A stretch of 64,000 nt of DNA from Dichotomocladium elegans (lineage: Eukaryota; Mucoromycota; Mucoromycetes; Mucorales; Lichtheimiaceae): positions 558,001 through 622,000 of the forward strand of contig JAIXMN010000020.1 in assembly GCA_025716815.1 (NCBI GenBank), in the 5' to 3' direction. Below the pieces are notes generated by a model, which saw nothing but the letters and a program-made list of their open reading frames with translations, had not been told where the DNA came from and did not search any database. The position numbers were made by a program, and so were the translations under genes. Below, piece after piece: positions 14,282 through 25,406 of the stretch (position 1 is the first letter of the stretch; each line of letters begins with the position of its first letter).

Positions 14282-14626
14282 TTAATGCCAATCAAGTGAG
14301 CAACCGACCTTTGCAGCTTCCTTAGCTGCTTGTTCCGCTTCTGCTGCTCGCTTTTTAGCCAAGTTGATCAGGGTATATCGCTTCTCTCTGTCCTCCCATT
14401 GTCGCTTTTGCTGGAGATAAAGCGAATGCGCGTTCCAATCCTTTTCTTCCTGAGCCCGACTCTTTTCGTCGCGGGCGGAGGCAACCCGTTGACGCCACTC
14501 TCGGCGAATTTCTCGTTTACGCTGCTTTCGAAATTTCCACCGTGGTTGACGATCATTTTGTTTTTCAGTGCCTTTCGATGGCTCGTTCATTTTGGATTCG
14601 TAAAAGTGGCCAAAGTGGGAATACAA
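14282..14626 (-). CDS. small highly charged coiled-coil protein, unknown function
   Basis: Intronless ORF of 114 residues; an internal Met at 14590 (MNEPSKGTEK) is an equally good start. The product is very rich in Arg, Lys, Glu and Gln, with a long predicted helix (KFRKQRKREIRREWRQRV, then QKRQWEDREKRY, then AKKRAAEAEQAAKEAAK). It has no signal peptide or membrane segment. It lies head to head with SMG9, with only about 120 bp between starts if 14590 is used, so the two may share a promoter. The charge pattern recalls the N-terminal coiled coil of U2AF-related splicing proteins, but no RNA-recognition domain follows. I do not assign a function. Confidence 0.5.
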   Translation of the reverse strand: MYSHFGHFYESKMNEPSKGTEKQNDRQPRWKFRKQRKREIRREWRQRVASARDEKSRAQEEKDWNAHSLYLQQKRQWEDREKRYTLINLAKKRAAEAEQAAKEAAKVGCSLDWH

Positions 14627-14706
14627 AATTTGATTATCGTAATTTTTTCTTTATATGAACCAAAAAAAAATCAAAGGGGCTCCTATTTATACCCTTCTTT
14701 CTCTTT

Positions 14707-16505
14707 ATGGCGTCCGACAAACGATCTCGAGAAAACAGACGCAAAGATAGACGCAAGGTACAAAGAATGGCGGAGAGAGAGAAAAGCCATCATACTTGTT
14801 CTATTCCTTTCGGCTCAGTGAACAAGTAGAACAATGGGCAAGAACAGTCGCGACCATTTATCCAAGCGCCGGTCATTTTGGAACGACGTGATCGGAATCC
14901 TGAATCGCCAGTGACCGCGTCAGAATCGCCTTTAATTTTAAGAAAAGCTGATCATGAAAGACCACCAGCCCAGCAACAATCGCGCGTAGCTAAACCGACA
15001 ACTTCGCCAGCAGTGATACCCGGCGGCAGAACAGTCGTGCCATTCTTCGATCGCCGGCATGGGAAGCAGCCATCTGATGCTCTTTTAAAAGCAAGTGAAG
15101 AGGAAGGAAGTAGGGAGGACGGGGGGTGAAAAGCTATCCATCGGTGCATATATACACCACAGAAGCTCATGCTTGTCTTGAACAGCTGCTGGGAGATAAC
15201 CCGGGACATTTCGTGGTGGGTGTCGTTGGGCAGCAAGGCGTTGGCAAATCCACTCTTCTTTCATGGTTTACACATCATCCAACCAGTGTAATGTCTGTGA
15301 CGTACGTATGCACCATCGCATGGATGGAACTCATATTATTTCGCTCCCACAAAGATGTTCCCGGTCGAATCAGTTGAGTCTGTATCGTATAGTCGACATC
15401 AGACGGTGGGGATCGACGTGTATGTGACGCCTGAACGAACGATCCTGCTTGATACGGAGGTATATAATGCACCGGTCATATGTGTGACCCAAGCAAAAGC
15501 TCAGTCCGTTCTGTATACTTAGCCGATTTTAAGTTGCTCGGTGTTGGACGAAGCACTAAGGTCAGGAACAATGGATGGTCTTCATCCCCAGCTATGGCTT
15601 GAGAGAGAGGTACAGTGTGAATATAGGGTTATTGTTTCATGCAGGTCTTCTTCTGACATCCGTCTTTGCATAGTCACTCTGCAACCTGGTGTTTATGCTT
15701 TCCATTTGCAATGTGATCATGGTTGTTTCTGAAGGCACCGAGATCGATACAGCCATGATCAGATACCTCAAACGAGCCGAGTTGCTCAAATTCTCAATAC
15801 CCGATTTCCCATTAATTCCACCCACGCATTTCGGGCAGACGCAGCCTGAAATGAACTACTATCCCGACATTGGCAAGTAACTTATCAGGTTCTCAAGCAT
15901 GAAATCATTTTATAACGGTCTTTCTTTAGTTTTCGTATGTAACAAATCCCGAGACTGGGACTTTGAATGGCAAAAGTATTGCAATCTGCAGCTGCTGATA
16001 AAAGATCTCTTTGCTGATTCGGATATGAGGACATCAGGTAAAGGTATCTCCTCATGACGAAAAGAATGCCGAGTTTAAACAACCGACGCAGGCCTTGTAT
16101 CTCTCGGGAGGGTTCTTCCTGCGTACAAGATGAGCAGCAACGGGGACGAGCAAAACATATTTCTGCTACCTTATGCACCTAATGAATCGCAGCAGCTGCC
16201 AGGCCACCCCCCCAAAGACATTTGGAATATATATAATGACAGCCCATCGGGTGTTGAGTCATTTGAAACCTTGATTAAAGGTTTACGCGAGCAAGTATCG
16301 GCAGCCCCGAGAAGACCAGGGAAAAAAGGACAGGTTTCTGAAAAGGACTGGCAAGTTGAACAAATACCCCAAGAATTGAAAAGAAGGAAGTCTGACGGTG
16401 CGTTTCTATAGGTATCGAAACGCGGTCAAGATTCACGAACTCATTCGCAAATCCGAATATATTTCTGACTACATCAAGGTTGCAGGAAGAACTATGCAAA
16501 AATGA
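14707..16505 (+). CDS. nonsense-mediated decay factor SMG9-like
   Basis: SMG9 pairs with SMG8 to control the SMG1 kinase in nonsense-mediated mRNA decay. Exons: 14707..14757, 14830..15094, 15163..15305, 15355..15459, 15523..15609, 15674..15872, 15930..16037, 16092..16350, 16412..16505, giving 436 residues. The basic, disordered N-terminus carries SPLILRK. The P-loop-like GVVGQQGVGKSTLLS opens the G-fold, followed by VTPERTILLDTE, PILSCSVLDEALRSG, LSICNVIMVVSEG and VFVCNKSRDW. The C-terminal helix (EKDWYRNAVKIHELIRKSEY) matches the family only if introns 15873..15929 and 16351..16411 use GC donors, both reading G|GCAAGT; GT alternatives break the frame. The first exon (MASDKRSRENRR) is the least certain part. 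Confidence 0.87.
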
Positions 16506-17833
16506 TTGTTGGATTTGGATTCAGGCATTCTGTTTACTGCGCCCGCTTGCTTTCCAAGCGAGCGCATTAGTTTACCCCAAGCAAACAATGCCAGTATACT
16601 CGAGACACGAGCAGATAAGAGAACTTCACTTTTCGTGCTGTGCGTGCTGGATCCCTGGACAACGATCTTATCGCAAACAAAAGCAATGGTATTGAACGGA
16701 TGAATCGGAATAAACAATTGAGTTAAGATAGATGAAGATTCTTGCAGATGCAGTAGTTATGCAGTTTGAGATAGTCTATTGCCTTTTCCCCGGCTATTCA
16801 GCCAATGTAACTTTTCTGCTCGCATTGTGCCCTGCCATCATTGCCCTAGCCGCTGCTGGCTACAACGTCGTCATCCTGACATCAAGAGAGGCACCGAAAT
16901 CACTATGTGCCCGAGAACGCATCACTGTCGGCAGCGAGGGCAGTATTTCTTTGTGCTTTGATGACTTTTCATTACGTGCTTTGTAATAGGAACCTTGTCA
17001 ACCACCATGTTCACACCCCACAAATAAAGGCTTTCCTCCACTGATGATGATAGGCAGGGATTCCAACGCAGGAAAGTCTTCATTGCGTAATACTATATTG
17101 TACTGTCCTTGGGATGACACAGGATTTTCACTCATCAGTAGCAAATGCTTGATATTGATCCAAGTCGTATGCTGCTCAACTTGTTGCTTAATGAAGGCAG
17201 ACGCTTCTGGTAGATTTTTTTCACTGGCAACCTGTTGCCAGGGGAAGGGATTTAAACGCCAAACCCCCATAGGAATGCTTAGCAGAAGGCACAAAAAGGC
17301 ACGAGCGGATTGCTAGCATAACGGCTGTCTGCTGCAATCCCCCCTAAAGAACTTTCCAGCCCTTTTATCGCGTGATAAGATGCGATAAGCGAGATACTTG
17401 GGTCACTCTCCATTCGATGAATGGAGGGGGAGGCACCCTATAGGTGAGCCGGGTGGGAAGAGAGCGTTATTTAAGCAATGCAGCCTGTTGTGTGACAATA
17501 AATAGGCTCGATCTGCTAACAACGTCATTTCATTGTATGTTCATCGGCGCACACGCACGTACACACGCAAACGGCACGGCTTACTACACGCATAACGTGC
17601 CTCTATCAACCGCAGATACTATATACTGATGGTGATATCTATGATCGCATGGCGCAAACTTGATTGAAAATAAAAAGTATTACCACTTACTGCGAAAAAA
17701 GGGAAAAGAGAGGTTGTCCATTAGATTTTTAAACTCCATCTTTGAATTGTATTCTGATTGGCTTAGTGGTCTCCCAGGATCCATAGGCACCGCTCCAGGT
17801 TTTCGAAAACGAACTCTTCTAGAGCGCTAACTA
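16506..17833. other. intergenic with decayed coding remnants
   Basis: 1.3 kb between SMG9 and the WDR48-like gene. The only coding-like material is on the minus strand (see the relic at 16998..17294). The last 200 bp are AT-rich and should hold the promoter of the WDR48-like gene. Confidence 0.5.
16998..17294 (-). pseudogene. decayed ORF, possible transposon-derived fragment
   Basis: A 98-residue minus-strand ORF with protein-like composition (GVWRLNPFPWQQVASEKN, NPVSSQGQYNIVLRNEDFP, SGGKPLFVGCEHGG). Just downstream on the same strand, but in other frames and interrupted by stops, are a KKYCPRCR string near 16940 and an AMMAGHNASRKV string near 16820. Order and spacing loosely recall a nuclease core followed by a Zn-ribbon, as in TnpB/Fanzor-type proteins, but key residues are missing and I cannot confirm the family. 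It is certainly not intact. Confidence 0.25.
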
Positions 17834-20800
17834 ATGAAGGCACCGGCCCGACGCAGCGTTTCGTATGTTGTAGAAGCGAACGATGAAGGACGAGCGCATC
17901 GCTTAGGTGTCAATTCCTTGGCAATTGATCCTAATGTCCAACAGGACATTGGCGGAGACGCCGGCCAGGGTGGTGTACTGTACTCTGCTGGCAGAGACGG
18001 CGTGGTCGCCAGTTGGGATTTACATTTTAAATATAAACGATCGACCACAGATGACGACGAACTGTCCTGGACCTTGTCTCAGGATTTCACAGTAAGCGAC
18101 ACATGCATACTTTGTCCTGAACTTCCCTTCTACCTCTCCTTCGCCAAGAAGAACCATCGTTTCACACAGCCAAACAACTCCATTCCCCACCAAAATATGG
18201 TACCCATTCTCTAGACACCGGTGCCTAAAACGACTTGCAAAGCATTTTCCCAAATGCACACCGATTGGGTCAATGACATTGTACTTTGTGACAACGGACG
18301 ATATTGTAATAAAAAGAGAGAGAGAGACACACACACACAAAGAAGAAGATAAAAACTGAGAGCTAACTGTTTGTTTTTGGGATAAATACAGTGGTATCAG
18401 CGTCGTCGGATCGCACAGTTAAGCTGTGGGCAGCTAACGAATCCGAGCCTTCGTCCGCAACACACACGATTGGATGGCACACGGACTATGTCAAATGCCT
18501 CGCGTCTGCCAACAAGGCCGGCTGGGTTGCCAGTGGGGGTTTTGATAAAAGGATAAATATCTGGGATATTCAGCAAAGCCAAGAGGCACTCAGTATCAAT
18601 GCCAACGCAAGCCTTGAGCAGTCAAGCACGTCTAGTGAGTTGCTACGACCATCATCAGAAACAAGAAAAGGGGGGTAGGGGACGTCAATTTGACACATCA
18701 CGTTTAGATGCCATGACGAAGGCTTCTATTTACGCAATGGCTGTAAATCCGACAGGAAGAATCCTGGCAACAGGCTCGCCAGATAAGGTAATTTCAGGAC
18801 ATGCCGATTTCAGGAACTGCAATTTGAAAATTAATCGAGGTGTTCGTAGGTCGTACGGTTATGGGATCCTCGCTCAGGAAGACAAATCGGAAAGCTTACC
18901 GGTCATACAGATAATATCCGCGCTCTTCTAGTTAGCGAGGATGGTAGTCATGTAAGCATCTGTCTTTACATCAGAATGCTTAAGGTGCCAATATGGTGGA
19001 ATTGACCTCGCCTTGCTCCAGATCTTGTCTGGTTCATCGGATTCTACAATCAAACTCTGGTCTGTGAAAGTCCAGCGTTGCTTGGCTACTTACGAGACAC
19101 ACCCGGACTCAGTCTGGTCTTTGTATTCCGATGATCCTGATCTACGAGTCTTTTACGCTGGCTCGAGAGACGGCTTGGTGACAAAGACAGAAATTGCTGG
19201 CAATACTGACTGGGACGGTGAAAGTGAATGTGTCGGTTTGTTCAAAGAGAAATCCGGCGTTACAAAGGTACGGGAAGGGGTTACTAGAATGAGTCCCATC
19301 GCTAAATTACCTTCAGATTGTCGCACTCCAAGACACATACATATGGACGGCTACCTCGAGCTGCAATATCAATCGATGGGTAAGCAGAAGTTGATCAAGG
19401 AACTATCGGCCATGTAGTATTAATAAATCTTCGGGCCCTAATAATCAAGCTATCGGTGCCATCTCGAGAAACACGCCAAGTGTTGACGAATTCGACCTAC
19501 AACACGGAAATCCCCGCATCCGCCTTTGCAAAATTGCCGCCAGCCCGGCCGACCTTCACCTCCCAGTACTCTGAACCTTTTGTGGGGAGTGATAACCTGA
19601 CACTCTACGCTCGATCGGTCATGTCAATCCCAATCAGTTACCAAGAAGATGATGAAGGATCCACAGAGTCTGTGCAACCTTTGAGAAATACCCCAGACAG
19701 TGTGATCTACGGTACGCAAAAGGTTATCGACATGTTTTCTGGCATTAATTGAGATCACGCTAGGCAAACCTGGAATTACTTCGCATCTTGTCCTTCAAAA
19801 CAGACGACATGTTCTTTCTCAAGATACAGACGGGGAAATTGCTTTATGGGATCTTGTCAGGGTAATACTTTTTTTTTCATTGTGATGAAGGGATGATCGA
19901 GATATCTGATGCGTCTATATATTTCGTCTATAGTGTTCTTTAGTCAAAAGATTCGGTAAAAGGCCGCTAACCGACGTGGCACAGGAGGTCAATGGCATGG
20001 ACAGTTTCCCGGCATGGTGTTCAGTAGACACCAAAATTGGTGTAGGTTCTTCCCTCCCCCGCGTCGATGTTCTTACAGCGATCTACTCGGCCTGAGTACA
20101 AAGAGCTGACATTTCCTTGCTTGTAGGCAATTACTGTACAGTTGGATGGCTTCACCTGTTTCGACTGTGACATGTACGCGGATGAGTCAGATGTCCCTGA
20201 TACTTACGAAATTCGCGAAGACCAACGAAGTAAGTCCGGTATCTGAGGATATGTATGCCAGTATAATTGACGGTGGCCACAGTTAATATTGGAAAGTGGG
20301 TGCTGGCATACCTCTTTGAAGAATTCATTAAAAAGATATCCGAGGATGAAGAGAATGGCATCCGTCATACATATGAAGTTGAATCGCAAAATACAGCCTC
20401 CGGTGCAACTATCCGATCGGTTGACGCGTCTCCACCTGACGCAGCTAAGAAAGCAGCCGAGCGCCCGATGCCAAAACCTCCGTTGACAGCCATCACCACA
20501 AACATAGACAGTTCAATATTTAATTCTGCATCATCTGCCTCGCCGAATAACAATGGCCCTAGTAACATATTCAGCGGGCCGTTTACTGCCCCTCCTACGA
20601 CTAGTCCTCAGCTTGATTACTTTTCGGGTGCTCATCACCAAGCCTCTGAAACCGAGGCGCCTTTGCAACCACCTCCACCTGCAGTCCTTTCAAGCTCACC
20701 AGTATCCCCCACAGGCAACTTTATCAATCGATTGAAGCATCTATCTGTAAAGGCGAGGATATCCAAATCTCCCACTGGAGACGAGATTGATCCGCCGTCG

Positions 20801-21671
20801 GAATCAAATGTAAAATGGGCGGGGGAGGGGCGGTGGATGTGATTTGAGATCCTAATTTGGAATGACAGGGTCCCAAATTGCAGTCTGGCGACAGCTCAAA
20901 ACCTAACCAGCGGCCCGCAAGCCTTAAGGGTGAGAAGAGCCTCCCTACGCTCACTGAAAATGACAAAGCCCAATATACTCCGCCTTCTTTGTCCGAGTTT
21001 CCTCCATTAGCGATCCCAAGGTCGACAACAATCATCATCACAGAAGAGAGCGCAGAGGCATCCACAGGCATGGACCTGTATCGTGGTACAGTCGGATCAG
21101 CAGGAGCTGATGCAGATCTGATTGCAAAAGCAGCACCCGGGTGGCTGCTGTCTTATCTCTACCATGTGAGTTAGATGTATTCAGATGTGGCGTGTGCCGA
21201 AGAAAGGCCTTGCTTGCTTGCTTGCTTGCTCACATAAGCCACTTTTGCAGAATAAGACGCCAAGCAAGGATGCAGTCAAACTTACTTTTATTTTGAGGCC
21301 CTGTGCGGGTTCAAAGGCACCGGAACTACCGTCAGGGTACGCGGGTGGATGATAATCTGTGTCGAGATGGGCAAAATGATAACGAAGGGTCAAACTGTGC
21401 TAGGTCCAACAATCGCTTGCTTGCGAATCGCATCCTGCGCACACGGAAGATCATTCATCATATTGGTGAGAAGCTCGGAATCTCACCCAATCAAGCTGTT
21501 GAAGAAATCGAATTGCTGTGTTGCGACACTGTTCTACCTCTGACGATGACCCTAGCATCAATCAAGCAGCATATCATGAAGTCCAGTGGAGACATCCTAT
21601 TGTGCTACAGATACATTTCTGAAGGCAGTCAATTAGATGAACAGAACTCCTCGTCAGCTCCAACTCTTTAG
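17834..21671 (+). CDS. WDR48/UAF1-type WD40 protein (S. pombe Bun107-like)
   Basis: Activating partner of USP1/USP12/USP46-type ubiquitin hydrolases. Exons: 17834..18091, 18215..18305, 18392..18634, 18708..18787, 18850..18951, 19022..19267, 19317..19379, 19450..19711, 19764..19861, 19934..20041, 20127..20229, 20283..20809, 20869..21165, 21251..21336, 21404..21671, giving 943 residues. The N-terminal half is a WD40 propeller ([59 protein letters not shown]). After it come the WDR48 signatures [20 protein letters not shown] and [20 protein letters not shown] Pro/Ser/Thr-rich linker (about residues 580-790) leads to the C-terminal ubiquitin-like SLD domain ([20 protein letters not shown]). The pattern across the whole length leaves little doubt about the family. 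Confidence 0.93.
21210..21232. repeat. CTTG tetranucleotide repeat
   Basis: A run of CTTG units (GCTTGCTTGCTTGCTTGC) inside the intron 21166..21250 of the WDR48-like gene, just before the acceptor region. It does not touch coding sequence. Confidence 0.9.
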
Positions 21672-22070
21672 CAGCTCCGGATAGGGACAAAAAAAAAGGA
21701 ATAGTCTCCTTGTCCTTTTTTTATATTTATCAAATCGATGACCTCTCCTTCCTCCCTTCCCCTTTCTCCCCCGTACAAGTTCCTGAGAAGTCATTTATGA
21801 ATTAAGATTCCTTTGTATAATAAGCCAGACAACAGTAACACATAGGATGATAACCCAACGAAGAATGTTAAGTAGCATGATACAAGCTGTCTTAAAAAGG
21901 ACGAAAGAGTGGAAAACGAACGGGTCACGGCCATGCGTTTTGAAGGTTGGAGAGCAAATTGGCAAAATCCGTAGATGTTAATTAAAGAACTCCTTAAATA
22001 AAAAGAGCAGAAATAAAAAAAAAACGTTTGACCCACGCTTTCAGGATTTCTTATGCACACAGCTCACGGA
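21672..22070. other. intergenic
   Basis: About 400 bp between the WDR48-like gene and the small secreted protein gene. AT-rich, with T-runs and TTTATATTTATC-like strings suited to a 3' end. No gene is supported. Confidence 0.6.
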
Positions 22071-22325
22071 ATGAAGTCTGTCCTTTTCGCTGCCGCAACC
22101 GTTCTCGTACTACTCCATCTTCACCAAGCACAAGCACGGCTTGGGTGCCGATGTCTCGATATTCCATTGGTCAGCACAAAGACTCGCGACTGTTGCGATC
22201 GAGTTGGCGACATGCAGGGAGGCGTCTGTAATCTCTTCGCAAGCAACGGTGTCCAACAAGAACAGTTTGCATTTTGTTGCTCTCGCGGCCTCACAGGCAT
22301 TGCGGCGTCTTGTAAGGAAGATTGA
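22071..22325 (+). CDS. small secreted cysteine-rich protein
   Basis: Single-exon ORF of 84 residues from the Met at 22071; another in-frame Met lies at 22053. The N-terminus MKSVLFAAATVLVLLHL followed by HQAQA is a clear signal peptide with a likely cleavage site after AQA. The mature part of about 60 residues has eight cysteines in the order C-x-C, CC, C, CC, C (GCRCLD, DCCDR, GGVCN, FCCSRG, SCKED). Two CC doublets are shared with hydrophobins, but spacing and hydrophobicity differ. Small disulfide-rich secreted proteins of this size are often wall proteins, antimicrobial peptides or effectors; I cannot choose among these. A predicted poly(A)-rich end follows directly. Confidence 0.7.
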   Translation: MKSVLFAAATVLVLLHLHQAQARLGCRCLDIPLVSTKTRDCCDRVGDMQGGVCNLFASNGVQQEQFAFCCSRGLTGIAASCKED

Positions 22326-24149
22326 CCTTTTTTATTAAATAAAAAAAAAGAGAGAGAGAGATAAAGAGACACATACCACACACGCACACATAGAGGACGT
22401 GTATGTATCGCATAGACTTCTTGTCCTATTTTACATGGTCAGTGCCTTCAAACTCGTACGGTGGAAAATGAGTTCTCACGGGCGCCTTTTTTCTTCTTCT
22501 TCTTGAGTTCGTCATATACCTTGCTGTACAATCTCTAGACGCACGATGAGTTCAGTATTAGTGATCAAGGGCGGGGTGGGGGAGGCCAGTATCGGTGAGA
22601 GTTCTCACCGGTCTGTCTGTCTGCTGGGTGCAAGCAGAAAGATTCAAAAAGGCCTATTACGAACTCACTCGACCAGTCTTCATCAGTCTATGACAGATGC
22701 GAAAATGCACTGTCGTTATGTAATAACGGCAATAAAGATGTATCGATAATTGATAAAGATTCCGACGGGATAAATCATTAGAAACGTGGATCATAGCAGC
22801 GGGTCACTTGGATATTCAGCGATCTGTCTTTCCCTTCTCCTCTGCATGGCGACCGGATCTCCCATTCTGTTATATCCTCATTAACATTCCCAAGTAACTT
22901 CTCCATCCACACTCATTTCCTGTGGGCAACTTCCAGATGGAAACTTCCCAAGTGGCAGCTATTCAGATGACGCTTCACCGATCGTGGTCTCTCCTCCCCA
23001 GCCGTGGACGCATTATGTACATACTCCTCTCTCAATCATCGCAGTCACTAACCAATCCTATCTCCAGGGACAAATGACGTTGTTCTCACATGATGTGCCC
23101 GTTATGTACCCCATAGGCATTAACCGATATCCACCTTCAAGCTCTATCCATCTGCTGATAATCTGCTTCTGAAGTTCAGGACCTTCTTTCGCCCGATGGG
23201 ACAAAAGCGCAAGCTCCAACGGTGCTCATCCACTCGCCTTCTCTTCAACGTTCCCAAAACGTATTCTGCATCAGAGAATCCTCTTCCTAAGCTCATGGCC
23301 ATGGCTATCTTTCTGCGCCCATCTTGTTTTCATTGTGCCAGACTCTCGCTGTCCTCAATTTCTCCCCCCAGGCCATCTAAGCCTTATTGTTATATTTCTT
23401 CAACGAACACTCGCATCATCACGATATCGGTGATTCACGGCTCTGCCTGAAATGTGTTCTTGCGCCCTGTCGCACCTTCATCATGCTCCAGCACCACCCG
23501 CTGGCTACCACGCATTCCTCGTTTGTCATTAGCTCCCTGGAGTCAGTCTCTATGAGTCGCAACACCATCGCAGCTTGGCTGAGAATCCATTCTTGCACAT
23601 TCTGCATATCCCGGCGTCTGATCCAGCCCAGCTGTTCCCTTCCATCCGTTATCACGCCTCCGATCTGACATTCCAAATGCGGCGCTTCCTTCGAGACTGT
23701 TGTCGCCATGAATAGCTGGATTCGGTTCTGTCTTAGAGTATCACTGTTGATGCTCCCACCAATCCCGATTCAAACTATCCGCACTGGGTTCTGCGCGCTG
23801 CGGGATACCTCGGACTCGTACAAAGGGGGTTGCTTGGTACCCGGCTTGTTGGATTTTTGGATCAGTCATCGCTTCTCAGTGTTGCTCTTGCGTAGTAGTC
23901 AGGACTTGTAGATTAAGGTGTAACTTGATCACCGGCTAGCCGGCAGAAGAGAAAATGGTTCGATGGAAGAAGTGGTGAAGAGAGAAAGGGCTCTTTTTTA
24001 TAGTCTCAGGTTCGCCCGTTCCATAGGATTACCTCACAATCGTCTGTCGATGAAGTCAAAGATAATTACTTAGTCCCACAGACTTGCATTTTTTAATATA
24101 AGAAATATTAGTGTATAGAAAACGATCCCAGCACTCTATCGGTTCAGTT
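22326..24149. other. gene-poor region with decayed repeat-like DNA
   Basis: 1.8 kb without a supported gene. The minus strand at about 23200-23890 shows coding-like stretches broken by stops and frame changes. The longest, 23419..23709, reads HLECQIGGVITDGREQLGW and similar. This looks like an old, inactivated element or gene, but I recognise no domain. Confidence 0.45.
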
Positions 24150-25275
24150 CGCTTAGTCCGTACGACTAACCGCCACAAAAAAAATATAATAAAATATTGC
24201 ATGCATAAGGCCGAGACATACGCGTTAGTCCACAGAAAATATCAAACCCCCCCTTCGAATTCTTTAACTGGCCTCGAAGGTAGCTAGATGTACCAATGCG
24301 GCAACAATGGCGGAAGAGGGAGGAAAGGAAGGAGTCGGAGCTGTTGAGCGTCGACGGCAGAAGGGTTAGGGGAAGGAACGAGGAGGGACGACGACAGACC
24401 AACGACAACACCAGTGGCAGAAGCATCGGGGGAAGCAACGAAGGAAGCAAATGAACAAAAGCACCTCGACGAAGTCATGGTGGGAGACTTACGCGGGTGC
24501 AGCCAAACCACGGTCCCACCCAAAGCCCGTGAGTTCGGCTGATATCATTACCTACAGAGGATCCAGAATATGACAAGTCTATAGAATGGAACAAGTCGGT
24601 ATGATAGGGCGGTTGCCTTTGCTCTTGTCTTTGGTATTGTGACTATTGCAGGGGTCCCCTTTTTCTTGGACCATGCCATGCTGCGTCTCATATTAATATG
24701 GAATCCAGACTCGTCAAGGAAAACGCAGTTTTTTCTAAAGTCAATGTCGGTCCTGTCCCATCTGCGCACCCAGTCAAGGCTTTCTTGGATCTTTGCAGCA
24801 TTATCCCTGTATACAGGCTGAAACCGAGCCATTTTCAATAAGTTGCATGCATTTTTCATAAATCGATGGAGCGTTGTTTTAGATACTTTGAGAACCTCAG
24901 TATCTTTGGAGCAGTTGCTCCATCAGCTGCTCTAGGACAATGGATGGATTCTCGTCAATGCATTCTAAAATAACGCTCTTATGCTCTTCATTGAGAATAT
25001 GCGAACGACCCCTCGCTTTAGGTTAATTAAAGATGCTGTCAGGGTCTTTCTCATACTGTAATATCCATCGCTGGGCTGAATGAACATGGATTCCTCACTG
25101 CTTTGCAGCAGTTGATGCACTCAAACATCCGTTTGAAAAATCTGAACCTTGTCTTGGTCCATGTACGCTATGTAACGGCGCTTGACGCCCGCTCCTTTCA
25201 TCCGACTGTCTGTATCCTTTCGCTTGGGAAATGTATGTGATAGTAAGATCTTGGTAGAAAAATAGGTTGCTCATT
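24150..25275 (-). mobile_element. decayed Tc1/IS630-like DNA transposon, copy A
   Basis: A broken transposase is readable on the minus strand. Pieces in order are an N-terminal Met region near 25265, a helix-turn-helix part (SHILNEEHKSVILECIDEN near 24970), LHRFMKNACNLLKMARF, and the first catalytic Asp motif CVFLDESGFHINMR followed by MAWSKKKGTPAIVTIPKTR (24548..24859). Frameshifts and stops interrupt it, and the part carrying the later catalytic acids is deleted: near 24610 the sequence jumps to what in copy B (61.6-63.0 kb) lies about 330 bp further on. The roughly 400-bp downstream segment (24150-24580) is shared with copy B. No terminal inverted repeats were established. Confidence 0.72.
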
Positions 25276-25406
25276 TCGGAATGTAAAAGGAAGGGATGGA
25301 TTTGCCAAGCGACATCTTTCGGTGGATGCGTGTATATGATCCTGCGACTTTGATTTTGGAAAATAGTGATGTATCACCTATACCCATACAGATGATATTC
25401 CTTTAT

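Noticed and set aside
14282..14626. U2AF-related splicing factor
   Set aside because: Only the charged coiled-coil resembles that family; no zinc finger or RNA-recognition domain follows, and there is not enough space before the next gene.
22071..22325. Classical hydrophobin
   Set aside because: Cysteine order begins C-x-C rather than the hydrophobin single C then CC, and the mature part is not strongly hydrophobic.
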